A stretch of DNA of 64,000 nt from Pseudomonas sp. AL03 (lineage in GTDB: Bacteria; Pseudomonadota; Gammaproteobacteria; Pseudomonadales; Pseudomonadaceae), in NCBI RefSeq assembly GCF_029960815.1, contig NZ_JASBRE010000017.1, forward strand, positions 62,001 to 126,000. Reading direction: 5' to 3'. Shown piece by piece: positions 16,701-25,090 of the stretch. The translations under genes and the position numbers were made by a program. Position 1 is the first letter of the stretch. Every line of letters starts with the position of its first letter. The notes beneath the pieces were generated by a model. The model was not told the origin of the DNA. It saw only the letters and a program-made list of their open reading frames with translations, and made no database searches.

Positions 16701-18106
16701 AGGCGTTGCCCGGGTTCGATGAAGTCTGGGCGCCGGACAAAGCGGTGCTCGAAGTGCTGCGTGCGCGGCTCAGCGCGTTCGGTCCGCTGCCGCTGAAAGC
16801 GATTGCCGAACCGCTCGGACTACCGGCGACTCAAGTCACCCAGGCGTTGGCGCAACTGGAACGCGAAGGCTATGTGCTGCGCGGCCAATTCACGCCCGCC
16901 ACGGGTGAGGAAGAATGGTGCGAACGGCATCTGCTGGCGCGGATTCACCGCTACACCGTGAAGCGTCTGCGGCGGGAAATCGAGCCCGTGGCGCTGCAAG
17001 ACTTCATGCGTTTCCTGTTCGACTGGCAGCATCTGTCCGCCGCGACCCAAGGCCAGGGCAGCGCAGTGTTGCCAGCAATAGTCGGTCAGTTCGAAGGCTA
17101 TCCCGCCGCTGCTTCAGCCTGGGACAGCGACCTCCTGCCAGCGCGGATCAAAGGCTATTCGGCGAGTTGGCTGGATGACCTGTGCCGTAGCGGCAAATGG
17201 GTGTGGACGCGCCTGACCGCGCGCAACAAGAGCGCCAGCACGGCGTTGCGCAGCACGCCGATTCTGCTGTTGCCCCGCAGTCGGGTCGGGTTGTGGAGCG
17301 GGTTGACCGAGCAGACGCCGGCCAGCGAGCTGTCGCCCAAGACACAGAAAGTGTATGAAGCGCTCAGCCAACACGGCGCGCTGTTTTTCGATGAGCTGAT
17401 TCACGAGGCTCATCTGCTGCGCTCGGAACTGGAAATCGCCTTGCAGGAATTGGTCGGCGCCGGGTTGGTGAATGCCGACAGCTTCGCCGGCCTGCGAGCG
17501 CTGATCACCCCGGCCAGCAAGCGACAAAATCGCAGCAGCCGCCGCGGGCGCGGAGCGTTTGTCGGCGGGATGGACGATGCCGGGCGCTGGGCGCTGTTGC
17601 GGCGCGGGGCGCCTGCGCCGGTTGTGGATAACCAGCGCCCGGCGCCCACGCCGACCGACACCCTTGAACATATCGCCATGACCTTGCTCCGGCGCTACGG
17701 CGTGGTGTTCTGGCGTGTGCTGGAACGTGAAGCGGATTGGTTGCCGAGCTGGCGAGAATTGCTACGCACTTTCCATCGGCTGGAAGCTCGAGGCGAGATT
17801 CGCGGCGGACGGTTTGTCAGTGGCTTGGCCGGTGAACAATTTGCGTTGCCCGAGGCCATTCCTTTACTGCGCGAGGTGCGGCGACGGCCGCATGACGGGA
17901 GTTTGATTGCCGTGTGCGGGGTTGATCCGCTGAACCTCGCCGGGACGCTTCTGCCGGGAGTAAAAGTGCCGGCCTTGGCGAGTAATCGATTGGTGTATCG
18001 CGATGGATTGCCCGCCGCTGCCGAGATTGCCGGCAAGCAGCTTTTTTGGTTGGAGTTGGATCAGCAATCGACTACCGAGCTACACAACAAACTGATCCGG
18101 CATTGA
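13790..18106 (+). CDS. lhr: Lhr-type superfamily 2 ATP-dependent helicase
   Basis: A 1438-residue large helicase-related protein. Helicase motifs: Walker A APTGSGKT (about residues 50-57), DEIH box (177-180), LSATQKP (motif III), then ASLELGIDIGEVDLV and QRVGRSGH (motifs V and VI). A winged-helix and Lhr-specific domain follow (LDVLAQQIIAE, GGTIPDNADYSV), then a long C-terminal domain as in E. coli Lhr (1538 residues). Family members translocate 3' to 5' on ssDNA and act in repair; the E. coli C-terminal domain has been linked to uracil glycosylase activity. The start at 13790 is the family-like MNLPIPTDSALAGFHPAV; its AGGA is only 1 nt away, and a TTG at 13754 is an alternative. No ligase or exonuclease gene accompanies it. 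Confidence 0.9.
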   Translation: MNLPIPTDSALAGFHPAVSAWFSCTFPTVTAAQARAWPLIRQHRSTLIAAPTGSGKTLTAFLAVIDDLVHRGLANGGHLPDETLVVYVSPLKALSNDIQINLQNPLAGITEQLRAMGLPELQINTAVRTGDTPQKDRSAMRKNAPHILVTTPESLYVLLGSDSGRQMLSTARTVIVDEIHAIAASKRGSHLALSLERLQALCAQPLMRIGLSATQKPIEAVSQFLVGRDRECEIIDIGHARPRDLGIEVPPVPLSAVMANDVWERVYDRLAALAREHRTTLIFVNTRRLAERLSRHLSERLGNEAVAAHHGSLAKEFRLDAEQRLKRGELQVLIATASLELGIDIGEVDLVCQIASPRSIAGFLQRVGRSGHQVGGTPKGRLFATTRDDLIECAALLDCVRRGELDTLQIPKAPLDVLAQQIIAEVSCQEWQEQALLEMFRNASPYAQLDEKHYQALLQMLAEGYNGRLGIRSAYLHRDAVTRTLRGRRGAKLTAVTSGGTIPDNADYSVLLEPQGLNIGSVNEDFAVESIAGDVFQLGNTSYRILRVETGKVRVEDAQGQPPTIPFWLGEAPGRSAELSFAVARLQAQLDELLGATPGNLQPAIDWLTDTLGLNLASAEQLVDYLAHARLTLGALPSQDTLLMERFFDESGGTQLIIHTPFGSRINRAWGLALRKRFCRTFNFELQAAASEDAIVMSLSTSHSFELDDVWRYLHSNSAEHTLIQAVLDAPLFGVRWRWNAGVALALPRYTGGRKVAPQIQRMKSDDLIASVFPEQIACLENLAGEREIPDHPLVEQTLDDCLHEAMDSEGWLALLRRMERGDIRLISRDLPAPSPLAAEILSARPYTFLDDAPLEERRTQAVLNRRWSDPQSTDDLGALDAQAIQAVREEAWPTPSGADEMHEALMSLACISDVEAQANPDWLDWLNALADSGRASRLQVNAGQALWLALERLTCLNAIYPQAILQPRLEALPGFDEVWAPDKAVLEVLRARLSAFGPLPLKAIAEPLGLPATQVTQALAQLEREGYVLRGQFTPATGEEEWCERHLLARIHRYTVKRLRREIEPVALQDFMRFLFDWQHLSAATQGQGSAVLPAIVGQFEGYPAAASAWDSDLLPARIKGYSASWLDDLCRSGKWVWTRLTARNKSASTALRSTPILLLPRSRVGLWSGLTEQTPASELSPKTQKVYEALSQHGALFFDELIHEAHLLRSELEIALQELVGAGLVNADSFAGLRALITPASKRQNRSSRRGRGAFVGGMDDAGRWALLRRGAPAPVVDNQRPAPTPTDTLEHIAMTLLRRYGVVFWRVLEREADWLPSWRELLRTFHRLEARGEIRGGRFVSGLAGEQFALPEAIPLLREVRRRPHDGSLIAVCGVDPLNLAGTLLPGVKVPALASNRLVYRDGLPAAAEIAGKQLFWLELDQQSTTELHNKLIRH

Positions 18107-18126
18107 TGTTTTCCGGGCTGGCCCTT

Positions 18127-18144
18127 TCGCGAGCTTGCTCGCGA
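18127..18144. repeat. Short REP palindrome
   Basis: TCGCGAGC-TT-GCTCGCGA, a perfect 8-bp inverted repeat of the GAGCTTGCTCGCGA variant. It lies between the convergent lhr and mscS-type genes. Confidence 0.75.
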
Positions 18145-18168
18145 TGAGGCCATCAGCCCCAACACAAA

Positions 18169-20298
18169 TCATTGAGTGCGCGGTTGATCCGGCAGCAACA
18201 CCGATGAATGCTGCGATGCAAGCCCATCGCTTTGCGGCAGCTCAGCAGCCTGCCTGGACATCAAAACCTGCTGTGGATAAGTCTGCGCGAAATGCACCCA
18301 CGGGCTGTTATCCACAAGCTTTTTCAAACGTTGGTTGAACGCCCGACTCACGGCGTATTGCCCGCCCGACACCGTGCGGAACTGTGCCGTCAGCACCACA
18401 CCGTTGAGGTCCATCTTGTCGACACCAAACACATCCAGCGGCCCTTGCAGGTTGTACTTGAGGAACGCATCGTCGCGGATGGAATCGCCGGCCTCGCGGA
18501 TCAACTCGATAGCCTTGTCGACATCGGTGTCGTAAGTGAATTGCACCGAAAAGAACGCATAGGCGAATTGCCGCGATTGATTGGTCACAGCCTTGATCTG
18601 ACCGAATGGCACCGAGTGCACAAACCCCTTGCCGTCGCGCAGGCGCAAGGTGCGGATGGTCAGGCCTTCGACGGTGCCGGCGTGGCCAGAATCGAGCACC
18701 ACCCAATCGCCAATCGACAACGTGTCCTCGATGATGATGAACAACCCGGTGATCACGTCCTGCACCAGTTGCTGGGAACCGAAACCGATGGCCAGCCCCA
18801 CGACACCGGCACCGGCCAAAAAGGGTGCAACGTTGATTCCGAGGTTGGCCATGGTGGTGATGGCGCAGATCACCACCAGGATGATTTTGATCGCGTTGCG
18901 CAGCAGTGGCAGGATGGTTTTGGTTCGGGTACTGGGTTGGCGCGCCGAGCGCTTGTTAACGGGTGGTTTCAGGGCCTCCTGAATCGCCGTGTCCAACACC
19001 ACCCAGCCCATCCAGGTCACCAGGAAAATTAAACCGATACGGCTCAGGGAATCGCTGATCGCCCGGCCAACCGAATTGCTCACCGCAAACTCGAACAGCG
19101 ACACGCCCCAGATGCGCCCCAGGACATCAATGAACACAATCGCCAGGGCGATCCGCAGCAACGCGTGCGAAAGGCTCAGAAAGCGCTCTTTGTAGGCACT
19201 GCTGCGGCGCACGGCCAACTCACTGCGCGACTTGAACAGGTGATGCAGCGACGTGCTGAGAAACACCGTCGCAATCAGCAACACTGTGGTAAACAGCGCA
19301 CAACGCAGCACTTTCTGGTTGTCGTCGCCAATGCCGATCAGGTTGATCACTGACACCAGCACCATCAACAGAATCGGCCAGTACCAGAGCCCGGAAAAGA
19401 TCCGCAGCATTTCACGCAAGGCCGGCTGACTGAGGCGCTGGGCCAACGGCAAAATGCGGATCAGATGGGCGACCGGACGGCGCATTTTGATCACCAAAAA
19501 GCCAAAGATGACCGAGGCCGCCACCCCGGTGAACACCGCGACACTGCTGGTGAGATTGCCGCCGAGCAGGCGGGCGATCTGCGGACTGGTCAAGCCGTCG
19601 CTCAGGGCCACGAGGAAGCCCATCAAAAAGAGCGGTCGTGGGCTGTGCTGACGAATAATCTGCACCGCCCGGCGCTTATGACCGGCGTTGAACAGCACCA
19701 CCAGCGACAACAGCAACGACGCGGCGAAAATGCCGCTGCTGGTGGCATAAGCGAAACACAATGCCAGCGCCCGGCCGGCGGACACTTGCAAGAAGTGGCT
19801 GACGTAGAGTGTCAGCGGCAGGCTGACCACCGCCGGAACCGTGTAGGGCAACACATAACCGAGTAACGCCTGACCGCGCTCGCGAGTGAGTAGCACGCGG
19901 TTCTGGCACAGACGTGTGGCGAGCAGCCCTCCCAGCAGCCAGAGCAGCGCAAAGACGCCAATCCACACACAGGACAACAGCAGGAAATCCCCCGCCACGC
20001 TCCAGCTTGAACGGGCCGATGGATGATTGACCAGTTTATCCACCTCAACCGCCGCCCGGTCTGCACGCAGGCGCCAGGCGTCGAGTAGGTCCTCGTTGAG
20101 ATCGAGCTTTCCCTGGACTTGATCAATGCTCGAACTGATGGCACCCAGCAAACCACCCTGTACCAGCGGTTCGGGGTGGGCCAGTGGTGTCGCGGCGGTG
20201 GCCGCCGCCGGCACACCCGGTAGTGTGGCAGCCTCCAGCTCGTTGCTGCCCAGAATCGACAACGCCCCCAGTAGTATCGCGGTCTTGAACTTGAACAA
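18169..20298 (-). CDS. Large MscS-family mechanosensitive channel
   Basis: A 709-residue membrane protein. A signal-like N-terminus (FKFKTAILLGALSILGSNELEAA) precedes a periplasmic helical segment with SIDQVQGKLDLNEDLLDAW, many transmembrane helices (about 120-490), and a canonical MscS pore and beta domain: INVAPFLAGAGVVGLAIGFGSQ (the Gly/Ala pore helix), LVQDVITGLFIIIEDTLSIGDWV and GTVEGLTIRTLRLRDG. It resembles YbiO/YbdG-size relatives of MscS that open under hypo-osmotic tension. No ATG precedes the signal region; I choose the TTG at 20298, which has GGAG 8 nt upstream. Start choice is uncertain, family assignment is firm. Confidence 0.87.
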   Translation of the reverse strand: MFKFKTAILLGALSILGSNELEAATLPGVPAAATAATPLAHPEPLVQGGLLGAISSSIDQVQGKLDLNEDLLDAWRLRADRAAVEVDKLVNHPSARSSWSVAGDFLLLSCVWIGVFALLWLLGGLLATRLCQNRVLLTRERGQALLGYVLPYTVPAVVSLPLTLYVSHFLQVSAGRALALCFAYATSSGIFAASLLLSLVVLFNAGHKRRAVQIIRQHSPRPLFLMGFLVALSDGLTSPQIARLLGGNLTSSVAVFTGVAASVIFGFLVIKMRRPVAHLIRILPLAQRLSQPALREMLRIFSGLWYWPILLMVLVSVINLIGIGDDNQKVLRCALFTTVLLIATVFLSTSLHHLFKSRSELAVRRSSAYKERFLSLSHALLRIALAIVFIDVLGRIWGVSLFEFAVSNSVGRAISDSLSRIGLIFLVTWMGWVVLDTAIQEALKPPVNKRSARQPSTRTKTILPLLRNAIKIILVVICAITTMANLGINVAPFLAGAGVVGLAIGFGSQQLVQDVITGLFIIIEDTLSIGDWVVLDSGHAGTVEGLTIRTLRLRDGKGFVHSVPFGQIKAVTNQSRQFAYAFFSVQFTYDTDVDKAIELIREAGDSIRDDAFLKYNLQGPLDVFGVDKMDLNGVVLTAQFRTVSGGQYAVSRAFNQRLKKLVDNSPWVHFAQTYPQQVLMSRQAAELPQSDGLASQHSSVLLPDQPRTQ

Positions 20299-20504
20299 AC
20301 GCGGCGCTCCTGCAAAAGGGTCTGTAAGGAACTGATCGGGAGATTGTAGGCAAGTTCCGATCGTTCCCACGTTAGGCACGGCCCGAGTGATCGCCGGACA
20401 CTAACAGAGACTTTAACCATCCGTACTCCCGTCGAAACTTTCTCGCACGCCCCGCAGTCATCAAAAGACAGGGGCAGTCCGAAGACCATTAGACGGGAGG
20501 CGAT

Positions 20505-21257
20505 ATGGCGGCGATTCACATCGGTTTTTCAGGCTGGCGCTACACGCCCTGGCGGGGGGATTTCTACCCGAAGGGGCTGACTCACAAGCGCGAATTGCAA
20601 TTCGCCTCACGGGCGGTGAACAGCATTGAAATCAATGGATCGTTTTACGCCCTGCAACGGCCTGAACGCTACGCCCAGTGGTACACAGAAACCCCGGCGG
20701 GCTTCGTCTTCAGCGTCAACGCCCCGCGCTTCATTACTCACATCAGGCGACTGCGAGACATCCATAAACCCTTGGCGAATTTCTTCGCCTCAAGGGTGCT
20801 GGAGTTCAAGGAAAAACTCGGTCCGATCCTCCGGCAATCCCCACCCAGTTTCAAATTCGATGCCGAGTTGTTCGAAACCTTTCTGGAGCAGTTGCCCCAC
20901 CACACCGAAGAAGCCGCCGCCCTCGCCCATCAACACGATTCGCGCCTGAACGGTCGCGCCAGCATGAAGGCCTACGGGGAAAAGCCTTTGCGCCATGCCG
21001 TGGAAATCAGGAACGAGAGCTTCGTCGACCCAGCATTCGTCCGCCTGCTCAAATGCCGCAATGCTGCGCTGGTTATCGCCGACACCGCCGGTCAATGGCC
21101 CAAAGCGCGCAAGTCCCGCGCGGTGTTTTGCTATTTCGACAACGACATCAAAGTCCGTGCGCCATTCGATTCCCGCCGCTTGCTGGAGCGCTTTCATCTG
21201 GATAAAGACCTCGCCACCCGTCCCGGTGAACTGGCCGCCGAAGGAGTGCTGTCATGA
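20505..21257 (+). CDS. DUF72 family protein, apparently with an internal deletion
   Basis: A 250-residue protein with the DUF72 TIM-barrel start MAAIHIGFSGWRYTPWRGDF, the SIEINGSFYALQRPERYAQW segment, HAVEIRNESFVDPAF and CYFDNDIKVRAPFD. From memory of Pseudomonas relatives (around 300 residues), the stretch between ADTAGQWP and KARKSR, which normally contains DFVYLRLHG and about 55-60 residues, is missing here, in frame. That segment supplies barrel strands, so folding or activity is doubtful. The start follows GGGAGGCGAT. The stop overlaps the next start by 4 bp. Biochemical role of DUF72 is unknown. Confidence 0.82.
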   Translation: MAAIHIGFSGWRYTPWRGDFYPKGLTHKRELQFASRAVNSIEINGSFYALQRPERYAQWYTETPAGFVFSVNAPRFITHIRRLRDIHKPLANFFASRVLEFKEKLGPILRQSPPSFKFDAELFETFLEQLPHHTEEAAALAHQHDSRLNGRASMKAYGEKPLRHAVEIRNESFVDPAFVRLLKCRNAALVIADTAGQWPKARKSRAVFCYFDNDIKVRAPFDSRRLLERFHLDKDLATRPGELAAEGVLS

Positions 21258-22051
21258 GCATTTCCGAACCGGTCGGCACCACCGACGAACAGCAACAAAT
21301 CATCACCGCCGTGCGCCGCTTCACCGTGCTGACGGTCAACACTCACAAGGGTTTCACCGCCCTCAACCGGCGCTTCATCCTCCCCGAGTTGCGTGAAGCG
21401 GTGCGCAGTGTGTCCGCCGACGTGGTGTTTTTGCAGGAGGTTCACGGCACCCACGAGCACCATCCCCAGCGCTACAGCAATTGGCCGCCGATGCCGCAAT
21501 ACGAATTCCTCGCCGACACCCTGTGGCCGCAGTTCGCCTATGGACGCAATGCGGTCTATCCGGCGGGCGATCACGGCAATGCGTTGCTGTCGAAGTTCCA
21601 GATCATTCGCCACGACAACCTCGACGTGTCCATCAGCGGTCACGAGAGCCGCGGCATCCTGCATTGCGTGCTGCGCCTGCCAGGTGACGGCCAGGAAGTG
21701 CATGCCATTTGCGTGCACTTGGGCCTTCGCGAAACCCACCGGACCGAACAACTCAAGTTGCTGGCCCAGCGCCTCGAAGAACTGTCGAGCGATGCCCCGG
21801 TGATCGTTGCCGGTGACTTCAACGACTGGCGCCAGCGTGCCGACGCACTGCTCACACCCTGGGGTTTACGGGAGGTTTTCGCCGAACTCCACGGCAAACC
21901 GGCGCGCAGTTTTCCAGCGCGATTGCCAGCGTTGCGTCTTGACCGCATCTACGTGCGCAACCTCAAGGCCAGTCATCCGCAAGTGCTGGCCGCGCGGCCC
22001 TGGTCACACCTATCAGACCACGCACCGCTATCGGTGGAGATCGAGGTATGA
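21254..22051 (+). CDS. Endonuclease/exonuclease/phosphatase family protein
   Basis: A 265-residue metal-dependent phosphoesterase-fold protein of the YbhP type. Conserved catalytic segments are TVNTHKG (Asn), VFLQEV (Glu), HGNALLSKF, HLGL, VAGDFNDW (Asp/Asn) and SDHAPL (Asp-His near the C-terminus). No signal peptide or membrane helix is seen. It is coupled on both sides: ATGA overlap with the DUF72 gene and with clsB. In E. coli the homologues ybhP-clsB-ybhN form one operon, so it probably works with cardiolipin synthesis, perhaps on phosphodiester products; substrate unknown. Confidence 0.88.
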   Translation: MSISEPVGTTDEQQQIITAVRRFTVLTVNTHKGFTALNRRFILPELREAVRSVSADVVFLQEVHGTHEHHPQRYSNWPPMPQYEFLADTLWPQFAYGRNAVYPAGDHGNALLSKFQIIRHDNLDVSISGHESRGILHCVLRLPGDGQEVHAICVHLGLRETHRTEQLKLLAQRLEELSSDAPVIVAGDFNDWRQRADALLTPWGLREVFAELHGKPARSFPARLPALRLDRIYVRNLKASHPQVLAARPWSHLSDHAPLSVEIEV

Positions 22052-23343
22052 GCAGCCCATCGCTGGACAAAACCAATGTGGAACACTTACCCACAACCCC
22101 GCCGATCCGCGAACCGGGCGCGGTCAACGTCGAATATGGCTGGCAAGGCAACAACCGTGTAGAGCTGCTGGAGAACGGCGAAGCGTACTTCCCCCGGGTG
22201 TTCGAGGTCCTGCGTCAGGCGAAAACTGAAATCCTGCTGGAAACCTTCATCCTGTTTGAGGACAAGGTGGGTAATGAACTGCAACAGATCCTGATCGAGG
22301 CGGCTCAACGCGGCGTGCGGATTACCGTCAGCCTCGACGGCTTTGGCTGTGGCGAGCTGAGCACCGGGTTCCTCGCCGCCCTCAGCGAGGCCGGTGCACG
22401 CATCCAGATTTTCGACCCGGCGCCCAAACATCTGGGCATCCGCACCAACTGGTTCCGCCGCCTGCACCGCAAGATAGTGGTGGTCGACGGCACGATTGCG
22501 TTCATCGGCGGCATCAACTTTTCCGCCGACCATTTGGCTGACTTCGGCCCTGAGGCCAAACAGGATTACTCCGTTGAAGTACAAGGCCCGGCGGTGGCCG
22601 ACATTCATCACTTCGCCCTGCTGCAAAGCGGTCGCCCGGCTCGCGCCAAATACTGGTGGCAACGGCGCAGGCAACGGCGCTCGGAACTGGCGTTCAGCGA
22701 TCATGACGGCCAGGTTCGCCTGGTGTACCGCGACAACGGCGAGCATCGGAGCGACATCGAAGAGGTTTACCGCCAGGTGCTGCGCAGTGCCCAGCGCCGA
22801 GTCGTGATCGCCAACGCCTACTTCTTTCCGGGCTATCGCCTGCTGCGCGAGATCCGCGACGCGGCGCGCCGTGGCGTCGATGTGCGGCTGATCCTGCAAG
22901 GTCAGCCCGATATGCTGGTGGCCAAACTCGCCGCGCGCATGACCTATGACTACCTGCTCAAATCCGGCGTGCAGATTTACGAATATTGCGACCGTCCGCT
23001 GCACGGCAAGGTCGCGCTGGTGGATGAGGATTGGAGCACGGTCGGTTCGAGCAACCTCGACCCATTGAGTCTGTCGATGAACCTGGAAGCCAATGTGTTG
23101 ATCCGCGATCGCGCCTTCAACCGCGACCTGTTCAAACTCCTCGAAGACCTGAGTAACAACCATTGCAAGGCCATGTCCGCCGACAAAACCCCGCGCGGAC
23201 GGATCTGGCACATGACCGTCGGCTTTCTGGTGTTTCACTTTTTGCGGCATTTCCCAGCCTGGGCCGGTTGGCTGCCGGCGCATAAACCGCGCCTGAAGCC
23301 GTTCATCCATCCGGCCGGGAGCGACCACCATGAACCGCGCTGA
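22048..23343 (+). CDS. clsB: Cardiolipin synthase ClsB
   Basis: A 431-residue phospholipase D superfamily enzyme that makes cardiolipin by phosphatidyl transfer at the inner membrane. Two HKD motifs are intact: H140-K142-D147 followed by GTIAFIGGINFS, and H319-K321-D326 followed by WSTVGSSNLDP. Between them lies LVYRDNGEHRSDIEEVYRQ, matching ClsB. The N-terminus lacks the two transmembrane helices of ClsA, as in ClsB, and the C-terminal 50 residues are basic/hydrophobic (MTVGFLVFHFLRHFPAWAG). It overlaps the EEP gene by 4 bp and ybhN by 14 bp. Confidence 0.93.
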   Translation: MSSPSLDKTNVEHLPTTPPIREPGAVNVEYGWQGNNRVELLENGEAYFPRVFEVLRQAKTEILLETFILFEDKVGNELQQILIEAAQRGVRITVSLDGFGCGELSTGFLAALSEAGARIQIFDPAPKHLGIRTNWFRRLHRKIVVVDGTIAFIGGINFSADHLADFGPEAKQDYSVEVQGPAVADIHHFALLQSGRPARAKYWWQRRRQRRSELAFSDHDGQVRLVYRDNGEHRSDIEEVYRQVLRSAQRRVVIANAYFFPGYRLLREIRDAARRGVDVRLILQGQPDMLVAKLAARMTYDYLLKSGVQIYEYCDRPLHGKVALVDEDWSTVGSSNLDPLSLSMNLEANVLIRDRAFNRDLFKLLEDLSNNHCKAMSADKTPRGRIWHMTVGFLVFHFLRHFPAWAGWLPAHKPRLKPFIHPAGSDHHEPR

Positions 23344-24319
23344 CGCACACCCGACGGCCCACGCCGACAGCCCGAGAAAATCTCGCTGGAGCCGCTGGAA
23401 ACGGCCGCTGACGATGCTGTTTTTCCTGGCGCTGATTGTGCTGATTACGCTGCTCGCCCAGCGCATCGAATGGAACGAGGTGTTCGACACCCTGGCCGAT
23501 TTCAAGGTACGCACGCTGATCATCGCGGCCGGTCTGACCCTGGTGAGTTTTCTGGTCTACGCCTGTTTCGATCTGATTGGTCGTACTTATATTCGCCAGG
23601 ACCTGACGTGGAAGCAGATCCTGCCCGTGGGGATTATCAGCTATGCCTTCAACCTCAACCTGAGTGCCTGGGTCGGTGGCATTGCCATGCGTTATCGCCT
23701 GTATTCGCGCCTCGGGGTGAGCAAGGGCAACATCGCCAAAATTCTCGGGTTGAGCCTGGCGACCAACTGGTTCGGTTACATGGTGATTGCCGGTGCGGTG
23801 TTCAGCAGCGGACTGGTGCGAATGCCACCAGGCTGGAAGCTGAGCACAGGCGCATTGCAAGGTGTGGGCGTGTTGTTGTTGCTGGTGAGCGCGGGTTATC
23901 TGGCGGCGTGTCAGTTTTCCAAGCGCCGGGAATGGTCGATACGCGGGGTGGAAATCAACCTGCCGTCCCTGCGCATGGCGGTGCTGCAACTGGCCCTCGG
24001 GGCGCTGAATTGGTCGCTGATGGCGGCGGTGATTTTCACCTTGCTACCGAGCAAGCTGGATTATCCGCTGGTGCTTGGGGTGTTGCTGATCAGCGCGATT
24101 GCCGGGGTCATCACGCACATTCCCGCCGGGCTCGGCGTGCTTGAAGCGGTGTTCGTGGCGCTGCTGCAACATGAAGCGTCCCGAGGGAGCCTAGTGGGCG
24201 GATTGCTGGCTTATCGGGCGATCTATTTCATCCTGCCGCTTCTGATTACCCTGGTGATGTATCTGATCGTGGAAGCCAAGGCCAAGTCATTGCGGATCGA
24301 GAAGAAACCGAGGCATTAA
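23330..24319 (+). CDS. ybhN: YbhN-like flippase-domain membrane protein (UPF0104)
   Basis: A 329-residue polytopic protein. A basic soluble N-terminus (about 1-25) is followed by some eight transmembrane helices, beginning LTMLFFLALIVLITLLAQ. The LPG synthase/MprF-flippase-type core shows ISYAFNLNLSAWVGGIAMRYRLYSRLG and THIPAGLGVLEAVFVALL. Relatives of this domain move lipids across membranes, so after clsB it is a plausible cardiolipin- or lysyl-lipid-handling protein; that is inference. It overlaps clsB by 14 bp and ends 12 bp before a convergent gene. Confidence 0.87.
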   Translation: MNRADAHPTAHADSPRKSRWSRWKRPLTMLFFLALIVLITLLAQRIEWNEVFDTLADFKVRTLIIAAGLTLVSFLVYACFDLIGRTYIRQDLTWKQILPVGIISYAFNLNLSAWVGGIAMRYRLYSRLGVSKGNIAKILGLSLATNWFGYMVIAGAVFSSGLVRMPPGWKLSTGALQGVGVLLLLVSAGYLAACQFSKRREWSIRGVEINLPSLRMAVLQLALGALNWSLMAAVIFTLLPSKLDYPLVLGVLLISAIAGVITHIPAGLGVLEAVFVALLQHEASRGSLVGGLLAYRAIYFILPLLITLVMYLIVEAKAKSLRIEKKPRH

Positions 24320-24331
24320 CAGCCGATGTTT

Positions 24332-25090
24332 TTACGATGACTGAATAATGCTCAACCGCTCGCCCACCACCATTTCGGTGATCCAGCCCACCAGGATCGA
24401 GGTGTACGCCTGTTGCGAAACAGGTTCGCTCAAGGCGTGGTCGGCTCCGTCGATAATCCGGTGGGTCAACGAGTGAGTCTGCTGGCAGGCCGCGCGGTAA
24501 CTCATGATGGTGGCGTGGGGTACATAGTCATCAGTCTCTGATTCAACCAGCAGCACATCCCCGGTGAACTGCGAACAGGCATGCAGCGCACGATTGTTGT
24601 CGGCGCGGACTAACGTGCGGCGGTAATCACGTAAATCGAGCTTATCCAGGTCACGCTTGGGCGTGTGCCATTGATCATCGCGATACAGCGCCGGTACCCG
24701 CAGCGCCAGCCAGCGCACCGGACGCAATGACGTCAGGATCGAGGCCAGATAACCGCCATAACTGGTACCGACCACGGCAATCGCCGATGTATCGAGCGCT
24801 GGGTGCGCGAGCAAGCGGTCATACGCCGCCAGCAGGTCGCGCAGGTTGTCTTCGCGCGTCACTCGACTCAGCGCAATACCCGTCCCGCCGGTGTGCCCGC
24901 GCAAGTCGAACGTCAGGCACACGCAACCCAAACCGGCGATGCCTTTGGCCCGTTCCAGGTCCCGCTCCTGACTGCCGCCCCAGCCGTGCACAAAGAGCAC
25001 GCCGGGGACTTTTGATTTGGGGCTGAGAAAAGTTCCGATCATCTGTTCATCGTCGATGTCGATTTGAATGGTTTCGCTTCTAGCCGTCAT
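24332..25090 (-). CDS. Alpha/beta hydrolase
   Basis: A 252-residue alpha/beta hydrolase. The oxyanion segment is FVHGWGGSQ, the nucleophile elbow GTSYGG, the acid is in ESETDDYVP and the histidine in DGADHALSEP. FDLRGHTGGTG marks the strand-4 loop. It resembles dienelactone-hydrolase/S9-type esterases; the substrate is unknown. Its start codon lies inside the 3' end of the DUF3182 gene (11-bp overlap), so the two are translated as a pair from one transcript. Confidence 0.88.
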   Translation of the reverse strand: MTARSETIQIDIDDEQMIGTFLSPKSKVPGVLFVHGWGGSQERDLERAKGIAGLGCVCLTFDLRGHTGGTGIALSRVTREDNLRDLLAAYDRLLAHPALDTSAIAVVGTSYGGYLASILTSLRPVRWLALRVPALYRDDQWHTPKRDLDKLDLRDYRRTLVRADNNRALHACSQFTGDVLLVESETDDYVPHATIMSYRAACQQTHSLTHRIIDGADHALSEPVSQQAYTSILVGWITEMVVGERLSIIQSS

